Below are positions 34,993 through 47,200 of a stretch of DNA of 64,000 nucleotides, piece by piece; position 1 is the first letter of the stretch, and each line of letters starts with the position of its first letter. The translations under genes and the position numbers were made by a program. Origin of the DNA: Anthopleura xanthogrammica (lineage: Eukaryota; Cnidaria; Anthozoa; Actiniaria; Actiniidae); contig OZ025210.1 of the NCBI GenBank assembly GCA_964019055.1, positions 1,804,047 to 1,868,046 on the forward strand. The letters are read 5' to 3'. The notes beneath the pieces were generated by a model. That model had not been told where the DNA came from. It saw only the letters and a program-made list of their open reading frames with translations, and ran no database searches.

Positions 34993-37900
34993 ATGCCTTC
35001 GTTCAAGAAGATTAATGGACAAGAAGAAGACGCCGAACCAATCCTTCAAGACAAGCCAGACTCAGAGAAACCTAAGTCTAGTTTCAACCCATCGAAAATA
35101 GGGCAGTCACTACGAAACATCAATCCAACGAAACACTATCATAAACATGTTCACAAACGACTCAAGGGATCGATGAAGTGGATGTTATGGATTACAAAGA
35201 AGGTCAAAAACCGTGGGGCTGTTTTCCCTCTGTTCTTAATCTTTGTGAACACAATGTATCTCGTTCTTGGTGGATTACTTTTCATGCTTATAGAAAAACG
35301 ACCTCCAGTGGAAATTAACCCTTCCAACGAGCTAGCAGAAATCTTTAATATACTCAAGGTTAGTACGTACCATAACTAAGCACTTAAAATAATGTTTACA
35401 ATAAAAATACAACTAAAGTCTTAACAACTAACAAACTTTACACAAGCAGCTGAAAATTCTGATTAAGATATCACAGTAATACAGAAATTTTCCTAGATGT
35501 TGTAGACGGTTCGATCGCTGCGGCCGTCAGAACTAACCGACAATATTTCCATATTTATCAATAATTAAGTTTGTTCTACTAGTTCTTTCTCCTCATAAGA
35601 ACATAGAGCAGTATTTTCTTTCCGAGACTAATGACCCTCAGTGCTCAAGAAATAAATTCAAGTTGATAAATATTAAGTTATGATGGGATATTCTCTTTAT
35701 AATCAAATCGTCAGTTTTAGCGCGCGAAATTCACGGCTTTATTTTTCACTACTTTGATTCCAATTGTTTTTCCTAAGTTCCATCGTTATTATAATTCACG
35801 ATGATCGAGCGTAATAATTTTTTAATGAACTGCAGCGAGTCTATTCTAAAACTGGCTTTATTATTCTTAAATTATCTTGAAAAAATTATCTACAAATGCT
35901 TTGACTTAAGGAAGGTTATTCCTCTGGATTGTAGCCTCAATTGTTTATAAAATAAGTCTGAAATAAGGTTTATAGTAAACAGTGTAGGTTCCTCGCTGGT
36001 TTAGGCATGTAGCTTTGTTTCATATTAGAACCGGAATAATCTTTCATGCAGCGAATAATACCGGCCCACATTTGAATTCTCAGGGATTTTCAATCTCGTT
36101 CAAAGCGTCAAGCAGACAAGCGTGGGCTTGGGTTGTCTCCAACTATAGTGTTGGTCGTGACAATTTAATCAAATTAGCGCGAGTTTTCGCCTTCAAATGC
36201 AAGGTATACTAAAGAAATAAGTTTTGTAGAAAATTTGTTCATAAAAGTATCTTGTTTATATTTTACTTGGAACTCCACTCCTAGGGATTGCTAGAGCGAA
36301 GAGATTTGACTTGAAAAGCTTTATTTTACACGCTGATTACCATACGTAATGGATTGGCGCATCAGTGGATTTCGCGCTCTGTTTCTCGAGTGAGTGAAGT
36401 TATTTGATAAAAATCCTCATCAGAAACATTCTCAATTTTCTCTTCCTTAAAATACCTTACTAAAAACGAATCTGAACGTTTTATCGTCGTACTTTTGATG
36501 TTTAAAGTTTAGTAAACTTTTTAAGTTTTTCCATCACCTGTAGTTCCGTTTGATATTTGTTCGATCAGCTCAGATGGTTCTGCACTTTGCGAAAATACAA
36601 TTGAAATTCGTTAATAAAGTTCGCAGAGAAAAGAAGGAGAAGGGATTTTTGCACTCTATTAAAACAAAGTTAAAATCTCAATCTTAAAAAGCAAAGGATC
36701 TCACCAGTTTTTAAGAAGGACTTAATACAAAGCTTTTGAAAAAAAAGAAATTTCAACAAAGTCATTCAAAATGATGCTTAAAGTATTTGCTATAATCTCT
36801 ATACAGAAATTGGGGATTAACTTTTATTACCCTTCTTAGCTGAGAGCAAGAATTAGGCGGTATAGCTACCTTGTGCTCTTACTAAATCTGAGAAGTAAGA
36901 GCTAATCTAAACTTAGGCCGAGTTCTAACATCGATTTTCTCATGAGCCAAACCTAATGACATCAAAGAAGATCGCCTTATTATTAATTGTTTTCAATGCG
37001 TTCGTCCCATGAGAAGATCGACGTTTGAACTGAGCCTTAACTGACAAAAGACACCTTAATCCATCCAAGTGTTTCTTGTTTGAATAGAAAGGCCATTTCT
37101 TTTGCTTGCATGCATACAAGCTTCACGGTAGTTTGAGCAAATACAGATAAGACGGCTGGTGAAAATTCCTCCGCCCTTCGATGGCGAGAAGGAATTTCTC
37201 CATTAGACACGCAAGGACTGATTTTCGGATTTTCAATAGAAAATAGAATAGTTAAAATAAATATTTTCAGTTATGAAACCATTGAACTATGATATTTTTA
37301 TTTATCTGTCGATCGAGCCATTTTGCACGCGTTAGATAGGATCTCATTGCACCTTGTTTAGTTTTGGGCTTCGATTTGAAAATGGTAAAAAAAGTCTGTA
37401 TATAAGACCAAAAGGTTTTGGCGATGAGATTTGAGAAGTTAGTGAGTTTTAGTAAAAGCCCCCCGGCCCTCTCCCCGGAACTCCCTCCCCGCGGTCCACA
37501 GTCCTAATTTATACCTCACGAATTGACTTCATTGTATGTGTTTCAGAATTCCACCGTGGGGAACCAAGCTCTACCGGACTTCAAATCTGGGAGTGCTATG
37601 GTCAGTAACCTAACCTCTTCTGATATTAATCGATTTGAAAATGTCCTTGAACGAATAAACAGCAAAAGGGTTGCTGCATCCAAGCCTGAATGGAGCGTTC
37701 TGAATTCTATCTTTTTTTGCATGACAGTGACGACCACTATAGGTGAGTTTATCCCCTTCGAAGGTGTTACAGTTTACTGCGCAAGGGGCGGTGCATGACA
37801 GCATTCATGGCGCCTATCTCTTAATGCACATGATAGTGAAGACAATCTCGTAGTACGCATGACAGGGGATATTCCACACTGCGCACTGCGCGTGACGGGG

Positions 37901-40001
37901 GACCTGGGTAGACTGCGCAGTGTGCGTGACGGGGAAACTGAATCATTTCACACTGTCAAACTGCGCACAACTGCGCACAACTGCGCACTGCGCAGGACTG
38001 GGTAATGTCTTTGCTACCTGTTACTGCGCCTGATCACTTCCAGCTGAGTTGACCTAAACAACAAACTCAAGGTCAACCAATTAAAATTGAGGATTCGACA
38101 TCGTATTTTGATAAGCATTCCCCATTATTCTGCCAAGAGAATTTATGAAATACGAGTTCTTCCTTCTTTAAATCAATCGCAAACGCTAGTCGAACTCATG
38201 GCGGAATCTTATTTCAATCAACAAGAAAAGTCTACATTGTATACTTGCGATCGGAAAATGTTCGAAAAATGTCAACCAAAAATAGTGACCCATAATTCCT
38301 TTCGGGGAAGGCGATTAACTAAGCTGGTTAAGAAGTCGACAGTTTGTTTCTGCATGAGTGGTTATTTAGGAACATGCGCGTGCAAATTAGCAAATTTCTT
38401 CGTGCGCAGAAGATCCTGTTTATTTCTTGCTTCGCATGAGAGTAGTTTAAATGTAGTAAGACAATCTGTTAATTCTTTTTCAGGTTATGGTCATCTTGCA
38501 CCTGTGACAACCCTTGGTCGGATGACGTGCGTGATATATGCCCTTTTAGGGATCCCATTGACATTAGCACTCATGGCGGTTATTGGTAAACTTGTCGGCG
38601 ACTCCATAAACCACGCATGCTCACTGGTGCTAAAGTGGTTTCAACACTTCTATCCTAAATACGAATATGAAAGCAAGTAAGTGTGAGGTATTTGGGGTGG
38701 GTTGGGGTGGTTGGGTTTTGTGAGTATTGCGTGAGTTAGTTTTGGGGAGGGGAGGTTGGGAAGATGTATTTGCTCCATTGAGGTAACAAACCAATCGATT
38801 TTAAATCTGTCATGATAAAAATTATCAAACTCGGCTCTTTGCGTGAAATACCATCTTTTTCTTTGCACGTATTTTTCACTTAAAACCTCTTGGACAGATG
38901 GCTAAAATTGTCTAAACCTTCCAAATATATGATATATTTGCTGATTTTATGCTGCTGGTATGTAAGGAAAGAAATAATACTAAAGGGAATGACATGCAGT
39001 ATCATCTCTTGCACCTGCTCATGAAGTAAAAGCTTCTGGATGTGGTTCTATGTAGTTGTAAATATCATGTAGGGGTTTTAAAATAACATCTGTAACATGT
39101 ATGTGTTAACACTCTAATTTATTTTTTCTAGTAATCCAGACAATGAAGATGGTGAGATAGACGCACCTTTATGGCTTGGTTTACTCATCCTCTTTCTCTT
39201 TACTGCCCTCACCGCGGCGTCACACTGCTGGATGGAGGGCTGGGACTTCGGTACTGCCTTCTACTTCCAGTATGTCACTTATCTGACCATAGGTTTTGGA
39301 GATGTTGTGCCAGATAAGCCGAAAGTAAGTAACGCTATCCATCCATCCATCCATCTATCTATCCATCCATCTATCCATCCATCTGTCCATTCATCCCATT
39401 CATCCCTCTATCTATCTATCCATCCATTCATCCATCCATCCATCCATCCGTCCATTCATCCCATTCATCCCATTCATCCTCTATCTATCCATCCATCCAT
39501 TCATCCATCCATCCATCCGTCCGTCCATTCATCCCATTTATCCCTCTTTCTATCCATCCATCCATCCATTTATCCCATCGACCCATCCCATCCATTCATC
39601 CATCCATCCATTTATCCATCCATCCGTCTATCCATCCCATCCATCCATCCATCCATCCATTCATCCCATCCATGATATGATTAGTGAGATTTAAATAAAA
39701 TACTCTTTGTTTTTCTTATCCACAGTTCGTATTTATCGATATTTTCTTGACATTCCTTGGTTTGGCCGTACTGTCCGTCACTCTGAGTCTTATCGCTTCC
39801 AATCTTCATCATCAAATGAATAAAACATCTTTCCTCGAGAATCTGAAGGAAGAGGAACTGAGTGATGCGTCATCCGTCTCGCCAGACCAAGACATTGAAA
39901 ATAACGGTAATAATGAGAAACAAAAGAACGAGGAAGAATCGACGGGAATCGCGAGTAGTGAAGCTAGTGGAGGGAAATCTTATGGAAGCACACAACCATG
40001 A
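34993..40001 (+). CDS. Two-pore-domain potassium channel (K2P), 5 exons
   Basis: Exons: 34993-35358, 37547-37742, 38484-38676, 39132-39324, 39726-40001; 407 aa. K2P subunits form dimeric background (leak) K+ channels in the plasma membrane. Visible parts: a 73-residue cytosolic N-terminus; TM1 (about 74-100, [20 protein letters not shown]); an extracellular cap with two N-glycosylation sequons (N123, N143); pore 1 with filter TTTIGYG (184-190); TM2 (about 197-221); TM3 (264-282); pore 2 with LTIGFGD (303-309); TM4 (about 317-345); and an acidic 60-residue C-terminus. The exon 2/3 junction splits the first Gly codon of GYG, a position I recall as common in K2P genes. Subfamily is not assignable by eye. 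The intron before the last exon carries a long ATCC array. Confidence 0.93.
37860..38000. repeat. Degenerate GC-rich tandem repeat (ACTGCGCAC)
   Basis: Repeated CTGCGCAC, CTGCGCAGTGTGCGTGACGGG and AACTGCGCAC units in K2P intron 2, contrasting with the AT-rich surroundings. Confidence 0.6.
39339..39675. repeat. (ATCC)n tetranucleotide repeat, K2P intron 4
   Basis: About 340 bp of ATCC with TATC, CATT and GTCC variants. It starts within 15 bp of the exon 4 donor and ends about 50 bp before exon 5, so it fills almost the whole intron. Confidence 0.93.
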
Positions 40002-40869
40002 GGAGCTGGGAAAGAAATGGGAAAAATTATATGTATTCCACTAAGCATGCATTACAATCAAAAAGAAAAGAAAGAAAGAAAGGCAGAATGAAAAAGAAGG
40101 ATGGAAGAAAATGAAAGAACAGAAAGGAAAGGAACAAAAGGAAAGGAAAGGAAAAGAAAGGAAAAGAAAGCAAAGCAAAGCAAATGAAAGAAAAGAAAAG
40201 AAAAAGAAGGATAATTGGAAAGAAGGGGGGCTTTAAAAAAGCAAGCAAGGATTTCCAAAGTAAAATAGATATAACTTAAAAAAAAAAAAAAAAAAAAAAA
40301 GATATTTTTCTTGCAATGCATGCTGTATTCAGGAATTAACTTATAATTATTCGTTCAAGGGGGGATCGAGAATCAGTTAACACGAGTAACAAGGTTAAGG
40401 TTGCTTTGATAACGAAAAAAATATCAAAATAGTATTTCATCACATATAATGATAAACTGATATAAGGGCACTAAAAAATAGATACAAGTTAATTCTAATA
40501 AATAATCAATATAGGTTATCAGTGCACGACAAAATGTATAGGAATAGATAATACGATATTGCTGGCTTTAATGAATCACAGAAAAATTGCAATATTTATT
40601 TCGAGAGATGGTAACCATTGGTAACATCACTAAGAGCCTCGCATTCGTGCTAAGGAGGCGAGGAGTCACATTTATGAAAAAACTCAACATTATTCTCCCT
40701 CTCGGCCATCAAGTGAGTGGGAGACTAGGAGGGAAAATCGACCAGAGGTTTGGTTTGGGCACGTGAAAGTCGCCTTGTTAGATGGTAGGGTGAAATAACT
40801 CTACTTGTGGGGAGATATAGACCTTTTGTAGCACGCCGGAATGGACTTTAGAATTTGGAATTTAAAATT

Positions 40870-40962
40870 TGGAATTTGGAGGACCAATTCCCAGGAGATT
40901 GAAATTCTTCTGTTTTGTCTTCCAAAATAGAGCTGGTTTGACGTCACGTGAAAGTCGCCCGT
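40870..40962 (+). mobile_element. Repeat with GACGTCA core, copy 2
   Basis: AATTTGGAGGACCAATTCCC, AGGAGATTGAAATTCTTCTG, TTTTGTCTTCCAAAATAGAG and TTTGACGTCACGTGAAAG. Matches copies at 25655-25790 (reverse) and 49172-49276. Confidence 0.65.
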
Positions 40963-41626
40963 ATATCTGTAATGGTCTTTCAGTTCATAGTTCAAATAAT
41001 GGTGTAAAACTTGTTCTATCTCACTGTTTCATGTCATTCATGTCTAAGATAAAAGAAATCCATATGTCGTTTTTTGACATTTTTTTTACTATTTTTGGGT
41101 GTTGCTTTAGATATATTTTATTATGATAGACATGATATATTTTTCTTTTGTAAGATCATTTCCTGTCTTCAGTACGAGGTTTTGTTTTGCCATTTTGTTG
41201 TCATGACGACTGACTGCTTGTTTCAGACTCAGATGACGTCACAGTGAGATAGTGCAATTGTGTGTATCAGGCAATAGATCTTATCTTTTATACATCGCAT
41301 TTTAAAGGTTTTTTTTGATATGTTTTATTTAAAGACACCTTAAGATTTATCTTTTTGAGTTATTTTTTATGTTTTTTAAAGATATACGCACGTTTTCCCA
41401 ACAAATTCTTCTGATTTTGCAAACTTATTTTAAATTTCAATTTTTTTTATTAGAGTGATAATTTTTTTTACAATGTACAGAAAATTCAACATGATAATCG
41501 TATAATCGTAGGCAGAATCGGAATCAAATGTAAATTGAATTTCAACATTTCAAGATGTGTTCTTATACTTTTACAATAAATACTGATATAAAAACTTTTC
41601 TCTTGAATTCATAATTCATAATTCTA

Positions 41627-41899
41627 TTATCTGAAAAATGGCAATTTTCTTATAAAATTCTGTACTCTACTCTCTTCTTTTGTCCAAATGTGCATTAAGT
41701 AGCCTTTTTCTGATAGTATTTCTTGTCGAAAATATCTTTGGTTTGTGCAAAGCGACCAGGAACTCATCAAATTCCATTTATGAAATTCTTCTTTCGTTGG
41801 CTTGGGTTCTTTTAATGAATACAAATTATTTTCTCCTCTTTTTTTAGTGCATTTTGGGTTCTTTCCCTTCTTTAAGAAGTTAGCAATGCTAATAGCCAT
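41627..41899 (-). CDS. Unrecognised 90-aa reading frame (uncertain)
   Basis: An ATG-started frame (MAISIANFLKKGKNPK...) rich in Lys with two Cys and three Trp. It lies 138 bp downstream of the stop of the minus-strand gene at 42038. I recognise no family. It has a favourable ATG context (AAACATGG) and no low-complexity bias. It could equally be a chance frame in that gene's 3' UTR. Confidence 0.2.
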   Translation of the reverse strand: MAISIANFLKKGKNPKCTKKRGENNLYSLKEPKPTKEEFHKWNLMSSWSLCTNQRYFRQEILSEKGYLMHIWTKEESRVQNFIRKLPFFR

Positions 41900-42037
41900 G
41901 TTTCTACCTTAGTGATAATGACGAATGTGTTGGCGGAATTCATTCTTAAATTTCATTTTTGTGTTGAATACTTTGCCAGCAAAGATTCCTATAAATAAAC
42001 AGAGAGTTCTATCATTTTTCACGCTTGAGTGCGAGGC

Positions 42038-42438
42038 TCATTCTGAGCTTTTCTTCCGTTTGTCTTTCTTCGTTGATTTTAATTTTGACTTTTTGACTTT
42101 GGTCGTTTTACTGAATGAGGCACCCTCTTCATCACTGTCATCTAAAAATAAATTCAAATAGGGGTGATCACTATGAGAAGAATGTACTAAAAATAAACTA
42201 ATACTATTTATGCACAGATTGATATATCCCAACTGGGCTAGTATGTTCGCTAAATTAGTCAATATTTACAAAAGTAAAATCGTTTTCAGTGCTTACCATC
42301 GTAGTCTGGAAAGATATCATATTCTGGGCCTTGATAAGGAACGGGACCAGTCAGAAGACAAGCAAAAGCATAGGCAACAGTACAGTATTTCTCGCCATCA
42401 GACTTGCCTGCCAACATCGCTCGTACTTCAGGATCCAT
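42038..42438 (-). CDS. Unrecognised small protein, 81 aa, 2 exons
   Basis: Exons on the minus strand: 42438-42297 and 42141-42038. The donor GTAAGC and acceptor TAG join in frame. The protein opens MDPEVRAMLAGKSDGEKYC, has a short hydrophobic stretch (VAYAFACLLTG), then PVPYQGPEYDIFPDYD, an acidic patch DDSDEEG, and a strongly lysine-rich C-terminus (KTTKVKKSKLKSTKKDKRKK). The basic tail could be a nuclear or nucleolar signal (inference). I do not recognise the family. The two-exon structure with consensus splice sites and no repeats argues for a real gene. Its neighbours, K2P and XPG, give no functional clue. Confidence 0.55.
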
Positions 42439-44267
42439 TTTGATGTCAACAAGTAGAAGCTCTTTAAATCCGTCAAATCTGTAGCTGCTAGTACTTTAAA
42501 TGTCAGAAAAGTTCAGAGAGGCTGGTATTTATGGTCCCTCTTCAGTAGCACACTCCTCTGTTGACGTTGAGACTGTCAAACTATAAATGGTTAAAGTTTG
42601 CACGTCCATCCTCAATTTATATCATCGTCAATTCCCGTGGTTATGTTGTCAGTTGGCATGTCATTATTAAACTATTTTGGTTCGTACTTTAGGAAGTTCG
42701 GAAGTGAATGATGTATACTATGTACGCCCACGTGAACTATGAAAGACTTCTAGACTTTGGCATCACTCTATCGTACGTACGTACGTGCCCAAGACTTCGT
42801 ACTGTTCGTAGTTCAGGTCGACGTGAGAAAGTTTAAATGTCGATTTTGCTCCGAAAAAGTATTTAAATATTTCACTCAAGTCTTCAAGGATGTTGTAGGG
42901 GAAAAGTTCTTTATATAATTTGTTTGTTTTCATTGAAAGAAACAAAATGAGGTGTTTCGCTTTCGCTTTGTCAAGGTCACGAGCCACCCGGTGAATCAGC
43001 CAATCACAACCAAGCTCGGCCGGAACAAAATAGATTTGTGGACAAGTCAGCTGGGGTTTCCCCTAATAACACGGCCTGAATTCATTCCACCGAAACCTCT
43101 GCTTCTTTAATCAAGTACAAACAATTAAAGCCAGTGAACAATATTCTAGATGCAAGGGAATTTCACCATCATCACCATCATCATCCACGAAGAATAGACA
43201 TGAAATGCCGAACGAAAGATAAGGATTTCCTTTCGTCATGTCGTTTCAGATAGCGCTTTTCGTTGCTGACAAGGTGAAAGATGTGCACAGCCTACAGCGT
43301 TTCCAGGCTTGACTATATAAGGATGTTAGATGTCTTTCATTCTATACCTTTGCTATCTTAGTGCTGAGACAACGGCTGAAGTACAAGCACTTGTTTTAGC
43401 CAGGAGCTTATGCGAGGGTGCGTTCATGAAAAAACCTTTAAAAAATATTATCCGCCCTGTCCGAAGGTGAAAAGTGATTTCAATACCGTTTAAACAAGAA
43501 AGCAATATGTTTGAAGAATTTGAATCACTTTTGGGCTTAAAATTCGACCAAAATAAAAATAAAATGTGGCACTTTAGTGGCTTTCAGTGTGAACCAATCA
43601 AAATCCACCAACATGTATATCATCCAATGATATTGCTCATTCAATGCCCTTCACATTTTTCATTGATACGAAATCTTCCATTAGTGAGATTGCAGAAATT
43701 TTGAGAATTCAAAGAAATATGAATATAATGACCGATTTTTTTTGTGATGGATCGGGCTGAAAAGTGAAAAACAGTACCTAGGAGAATAACAAAAATTAGA
43801 AAATAACTTTTTCATCAAAACTCCCCAAAAATTGCTGGGGCAAAACTCTTAAAATCAAGGAAGACTTAGCTGCTTTTCTTAGCCTATACGTAACAACAAG
43901 AACAGCCAGATAAAAAATATTCGTTCATTCTGGGTTTTTCTTATAGCCGCCCACACATTACTCATCATCTTCCGGTCAGCGTCCAAGGTCATCATGCAAG
44001 ATAACATGCGCACACATTAGGTAATCAAAATGGCGGACGAAGTTGAGTTGAGTTGTTCTTGTTAAAAAATATTTTAAATACGTAAAAATATCGAAGCAAG
44101 CTTAGTAAAAGATGCTTTTATAGGGTAAAGTGAGAAGAAACTTTATCTTCGGATATGAATAAGCGTTTTTTGAGAAGGAAGAAGATATGCACGGAGAGTT
44201 AAAACTTGTTTTGAAAAGCAACCCTTTCGAATTTTGGCTTCAACTTCGGTGACTTGTGTAACGTAAA
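42439..44267. other. Intergenic region between the 81-aa gene and XPG
   Basis: Holds the two divergent promoters. A minus-strand open frame at about 43068-42763 (AELGCDWLIHRVARDLDKAK...) has no start codon before its middle and is not called as a gene. A short ATC-rich tract lies near 43170. Confidence 0.45.
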
Positions 44268-47200
44268 ATGGGAGTCAAAGGCCTTTGGCAGCTACTAGAA
44301 CCTGTTGGAAGACCAGTTACTCTAGAGTCTCTGGAAGGAAAGGTTCTTTCAGTTGGTATCCTTTTTTGAACCGTAAAATTTTAAGTGTGTTGTAAGTATA
44401 AAGGTATAATTTTTCTGGAGAACACAAGAATTACGATATAAATTTTGACAAAATACCACGGAATATTTAGGCCAATATTGTAAACATTTTGTGAGACTGA
44501 AATTTCTCTTAACTTGCTGTTTAATTTCAATCAAAAAGATGCAAGTATTTTGTTGAATCAGGCAGTAAAAGGAATGAGAGACAAGTCAGGGAATCCTTTG
44601 CCAAATGCACACCTTATTGTGCTGTTCAACCGGCTGTGTAAGCTGCTGTTCTACAGGATTAAGCCAATCTTCATCTTTGATGGAGGAGTACCAATCCTCA
44701 AGAAGAAAACTTTGGTAATAATTACAGTTTTAACTCTGCTTTTGGGTTGAGGGCCAATCAGGATAAAGATGCCATGGATGGCACATGTTACAGTAGTCAG
44801 ATTAACATTAGCAAACTTCAGATTCGACTACGAGTAAGAGTATGAGTATGAGTTTTGAAATTGGCCCTGTGCGCTTGCTTAACACTGAATTGTATTCGAT
44901 TCCTATTTATAATAATCTAAAGTCCCATCAAAATTAGTAATGCGACAGTATACCAGCTTATCAAAATTAGCAATATTTACTGGTTTTGTTGGTATATGTA
45001 ATGTATCTTATTCTGTAGGCTGTAAGAAGGGAGAGAAAATTCAAAGCAAGACATGGCTCCAACAAAGCCACTGAAAAATTGGTCAAAAATTATCTGAAAG
45101 GAAAGGCATTAGAGACTGTTACTGGAAGAAAAAGGTATGAATTTTCCCCCCATTTAAGGTACTATGATGCAAATTTAAAATGAGAATTAATCTATTACAA
45201 AATTAGAATAAATAACTAGTAATATATATTTTTGGGTTTTCATAACATATAATTTGCATATGTTTTCAGTTTATTTATTTGGATTTTTTCTTCTTAACAG
45301 CATGAAAACTATCTTCAGGAATAACAGCCCTAGAGACCCAGACATTTTTGAACTCCCTCCAATTAGCCGAAACCAAGAATCCATGCAAGAGTAAGTTAAC
45401 TGTTATTCTATTCTATTTAAAAAAAATAAATATTGGTAACTGCATTAAAACTGTAACTGTATTACAGAGAAAATTATCAATTAAAAGAGTTAGCAATTTT
45501 ATATGTTATAGATAATTAAGCAATGCAAAATATTTTGTTTAGACCTTCTTCGTCAGAGGCAGAGGATGATGATGGGATGCAACCATTTTATAGCCAGCAT
45601 GACTTTGAGGTATCGTAATAAAAATTGGTCAAAACGATTATCTTTATTTTGTCTTCTGTCAGGCTTTAGATAGATTTTTCTTTCTATCTTTTTATATTGG
45701 TTTGTGTACATGTAACTGATCATCTTGCTTTTTTTTGCTTTGTTTCTCTGGTACAAATTCTTTTTGTTAATTATTATAGTGTGACCATCGCCAACCAATT
45801 AATTTTTAAACTCGCTCATTTATTTCAATTTGGCATGTTTTTGGTCCTTTCTGTCACAAATATAAATAAAATCTTTGCTGACACGACTTTGACCTCACAT
45901 GAAATTGTACAAATTTTCGTTGTACTTGTAAAAATACTTAATATTTTAATTGGGTGGACATGGTTAGGCGCATCGCACTATAAACATTATATTGTAATTT
46001 TTTTTCTCTGACAGAAAAAGTTTCAAGATCCATCCTCCATCAATGTTGATTCCCAAGATTTCCGATCCTTACCAGAAGAGATCCAACATGAATTGATTAA
46101 AGATGTAATGGACGAAAGGAAATGGTCATCTATACAGAGTATGCCTCAGGTACATGTGTTTGTCTTTTAAATACAGATTTCATTCTTGGCCATTTCACAA
46201 AGTAAGGTACAAGTTATCATTTTTTTACGAGCTCCATTGCCAAAACTCGTGCATAAAAGTAGGAGAATGGTTTTTTAAAGTTGCCATGCATTTGAGATTC
46301 ACACTGTAACCATGACAACATTGACAAAACATCCTGGGAAGCATGTGTGGTGTATTACCACCTAGGTACACATACAACTTGTCACAAAACAAAAATCGAT
46401 GTTGCAAGTTGCAAAATTTTGTTGCGAAAAGTAGAAGCACTTTCTACTTTTTGGAACAAGCAGCCACAACTTGCAAGATCAATTTCTGTTGCGTGGCGAG
46501 TTGTGTATGTGGGTGTTGTGCGACAAGTTTCCTGATTTTGTTGCTTGTATTACTGCACCTTCAGCTCTGTTGTGAGTGTCCCACTCTGTGATACGATAGC
46601 CAAAGCTTGATAGATTTTTAATGGTTGCACAACCTTCAATCTGAGAAATTTGATGGTTTTATTGTCATCTTTTTTTATATCCATGATGATTATATCTCTA
46701 GGATGCTTTCGACTTCTCTGACTATCAACTACAAAATGTTTTACAACGTGGTAAACTCCACCATCGTCTAGATGAACTGCGCAAAGAAATGAACAATCGT
46801 AACAATGGTGAAGTATCTGGGTTGTCATCCCAGCAGGATGCTCTGGGGGCTGACTCCAGTGTGCTGTCACAGCGGATTGTATCTCAAGACTCAGGTCACT
46901 ACATCCTCATCAAAACATCCAAAGTTGATTCCAATGAAAATCAAGGTATTGATACTGATGACCCTAATTCAGATGATAAAATTTCATGTATGGCTGGAAG
47001 CATGGGTGGCATAGTAGCCTGCATTGCAGGCGTTCCTCGTTGGTTCCTTTTTGGAACAGGGAGGATTCCCAAAAAGAACCAACGAGGAACACCTGCAATG
47101 CAGGCTAGTGGTATAGCAGTGAGAGTGCTCATCTCTCATCAATGGGACCTGGGATTGAGTCCCACTGGACTTTGTGTTGTATGTAAGTAGAGTTGCTCGT

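Larger units (their letters stand above)
40002..42037. other. Intergenic region after the K2P gene
   Basis: Begins with an A/G-rich tract (40060-40300, AAAG units ending in a poly-A run), then AT-rich sequence. It contains the repeat copy at 40870-40962 and a 90-codon frame at 41627-41899 (minus) listed separately. Otherwise nothing is recognised. Confidence 0.5.

Noticed and set aside
37800..38000. Possible CRISPR-like regular repeat (CTGCGCAC units)
   Set aside because: Units are short, irregular and without unique spacers. It is a degenerate tandem repeat in an animal intron.
42763..43068. Minus-strand open frame (AELGCDWLIHRVARDLDKAK...), considered as a death-effector-like helix bundle
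   Set aside because: It has no start codon near its beginning, no clear splice acceptor, and only a vague helical resemblance.
43474..43704. 76-aa ATG/stop frame on plus upstream of XPG
   Set aside because: AT-rich, with no resemblance to a family and no flanking exon signals. Most likely chance.
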